A DNA stretch of 5,442 nt, taken from the NCBI GenBank assembly GCA_028693775.1, contig JAQUUS010000125.1:1-5442 (forward strand). The letters are read 5' to 3'. This document shows positions 5,396-5,442 of the stretch, one piece after another. The notes beneath the pieces are model-generated. The model worked only from the letters and a program-made list of their open reading frames with translations. It searched no databases and was not told the origin of the DNA. Source of the stretch: Alphaproteobacteria bacterium (GTDB taxonomy: Bacteria; Pseudomonadota; Alphaproteobacteria; UBA9219). Position 1 is the first letter of the stretch; each line of letters begins with the position of its first letter. The translations under genes and the position numbers were made by a program.

Positions 5396-5442
5396 TCAGC
5401 CCCGGAAGTTAATCGTTGTCTCAAATATCCACGTCCGGACCG
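5396..5442 (-). CDS. Possible C-terminal end of a gene upstream of icmT (partial)
   Basis: On the - strand an open frame enters from the right edge and reads VRTWIFETTINFRG before a TGA at 5398-5396, 6 nt before the icmT ATG and in the same frame. The tight spacing and the lack of a good icmT ribosome-binding site fit an upstream gene that is translated with it. Fourteen residues are too few to name it. Another frame (ending GPDVDI at 5423-5421) is also open to the edge. In IncI plasmids traK follows traJ, the dotB homologue, so dotB is one candidate for the upstream neighbour. Confidence 0.2.
   Translation of the reverse strand, partial: VRTWIFETTINFRG

Noticed and set aside
5083..5424. A 113-codon - strand frame overlapping icmT
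   Set aside because: It overlaps the IcmT-like gene in another frame, is arginine/serine-rich, and shows no family features, whereas the 88-codon frame matches IcmT along its whole length.

Overview
The window looks like part of the chromosome, or a large mobile element, of a Gram-negative bacterium. An alphaproteobacterium, possibly host-associated, is the best guess. Two things suggest this: a periplasmic solute-binding protein of the YejA type common in alphaproteobacteria, and a small gene that reads as IcmT/TraK, a component of type IVB (Dot/Icm, IncI-like) secretion or conjugation machines. The species cannot be named from the sequence.

Layout. Positions 51-3269 on the + strand hold five consecutive genes of about 167-223 codons. 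All five are paralogues of one family that I do not recognise. Each has a charged N-terminal part with a (Y/K)YN.(Y/H)EL(I/V) motif, a glycine/alanine-rich hydrophobic stretch of about 40 residues that could form a two-helix membrane hairpin, and a basic C-terminal signature built around G(N/D)K..Y.RA.R.(I/V)K and GKK. The middle three (763-2747) are the closest to one another and look like tandem duplications. The first (51-722) and last (2766-3269) are more divergent, and the last lacks the N-terminal head. Gaps are short (18-81 nt), so one operon starting near position 1 or upstream is likely.

Positions 3266-5389 on the - strand hold two genes that converge on the array. icmT (5389-5123) is followed 36 nt later by a 606-residue secreted YejA-like peptide-binding protein (5086-3266). 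Its stop codon overlaps the stop of the fifth array gene by 3 nt within the shared tetranucleotide CTAA. Upstream of icmT, a reading frame entering from the right edge ends 6 nt before the icmT ATG and may be the tail of another secretion gene.

How they may work together. icmT implies that more of a type IVB secretion locus lies beyond the right edge. The paralogue array has the general shape (soluble head, bilobed hydrophobic hairpin, basic tail) seen in bacterial proteins that insert into host membranes, such as chlamydial Inc proteins. A speculative reading is that the array encodes secreted or membrane-inserted substrates of the nearby system. Nothing in the sequence proves translocation; a self-membrane role or unrelated cargo fits equally well. 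No tRNA, rRNA, CRISPR array, insertion sequence or convincing rho-independent terminator was seen, and no gene-free stretch exceeds about 85 bases.
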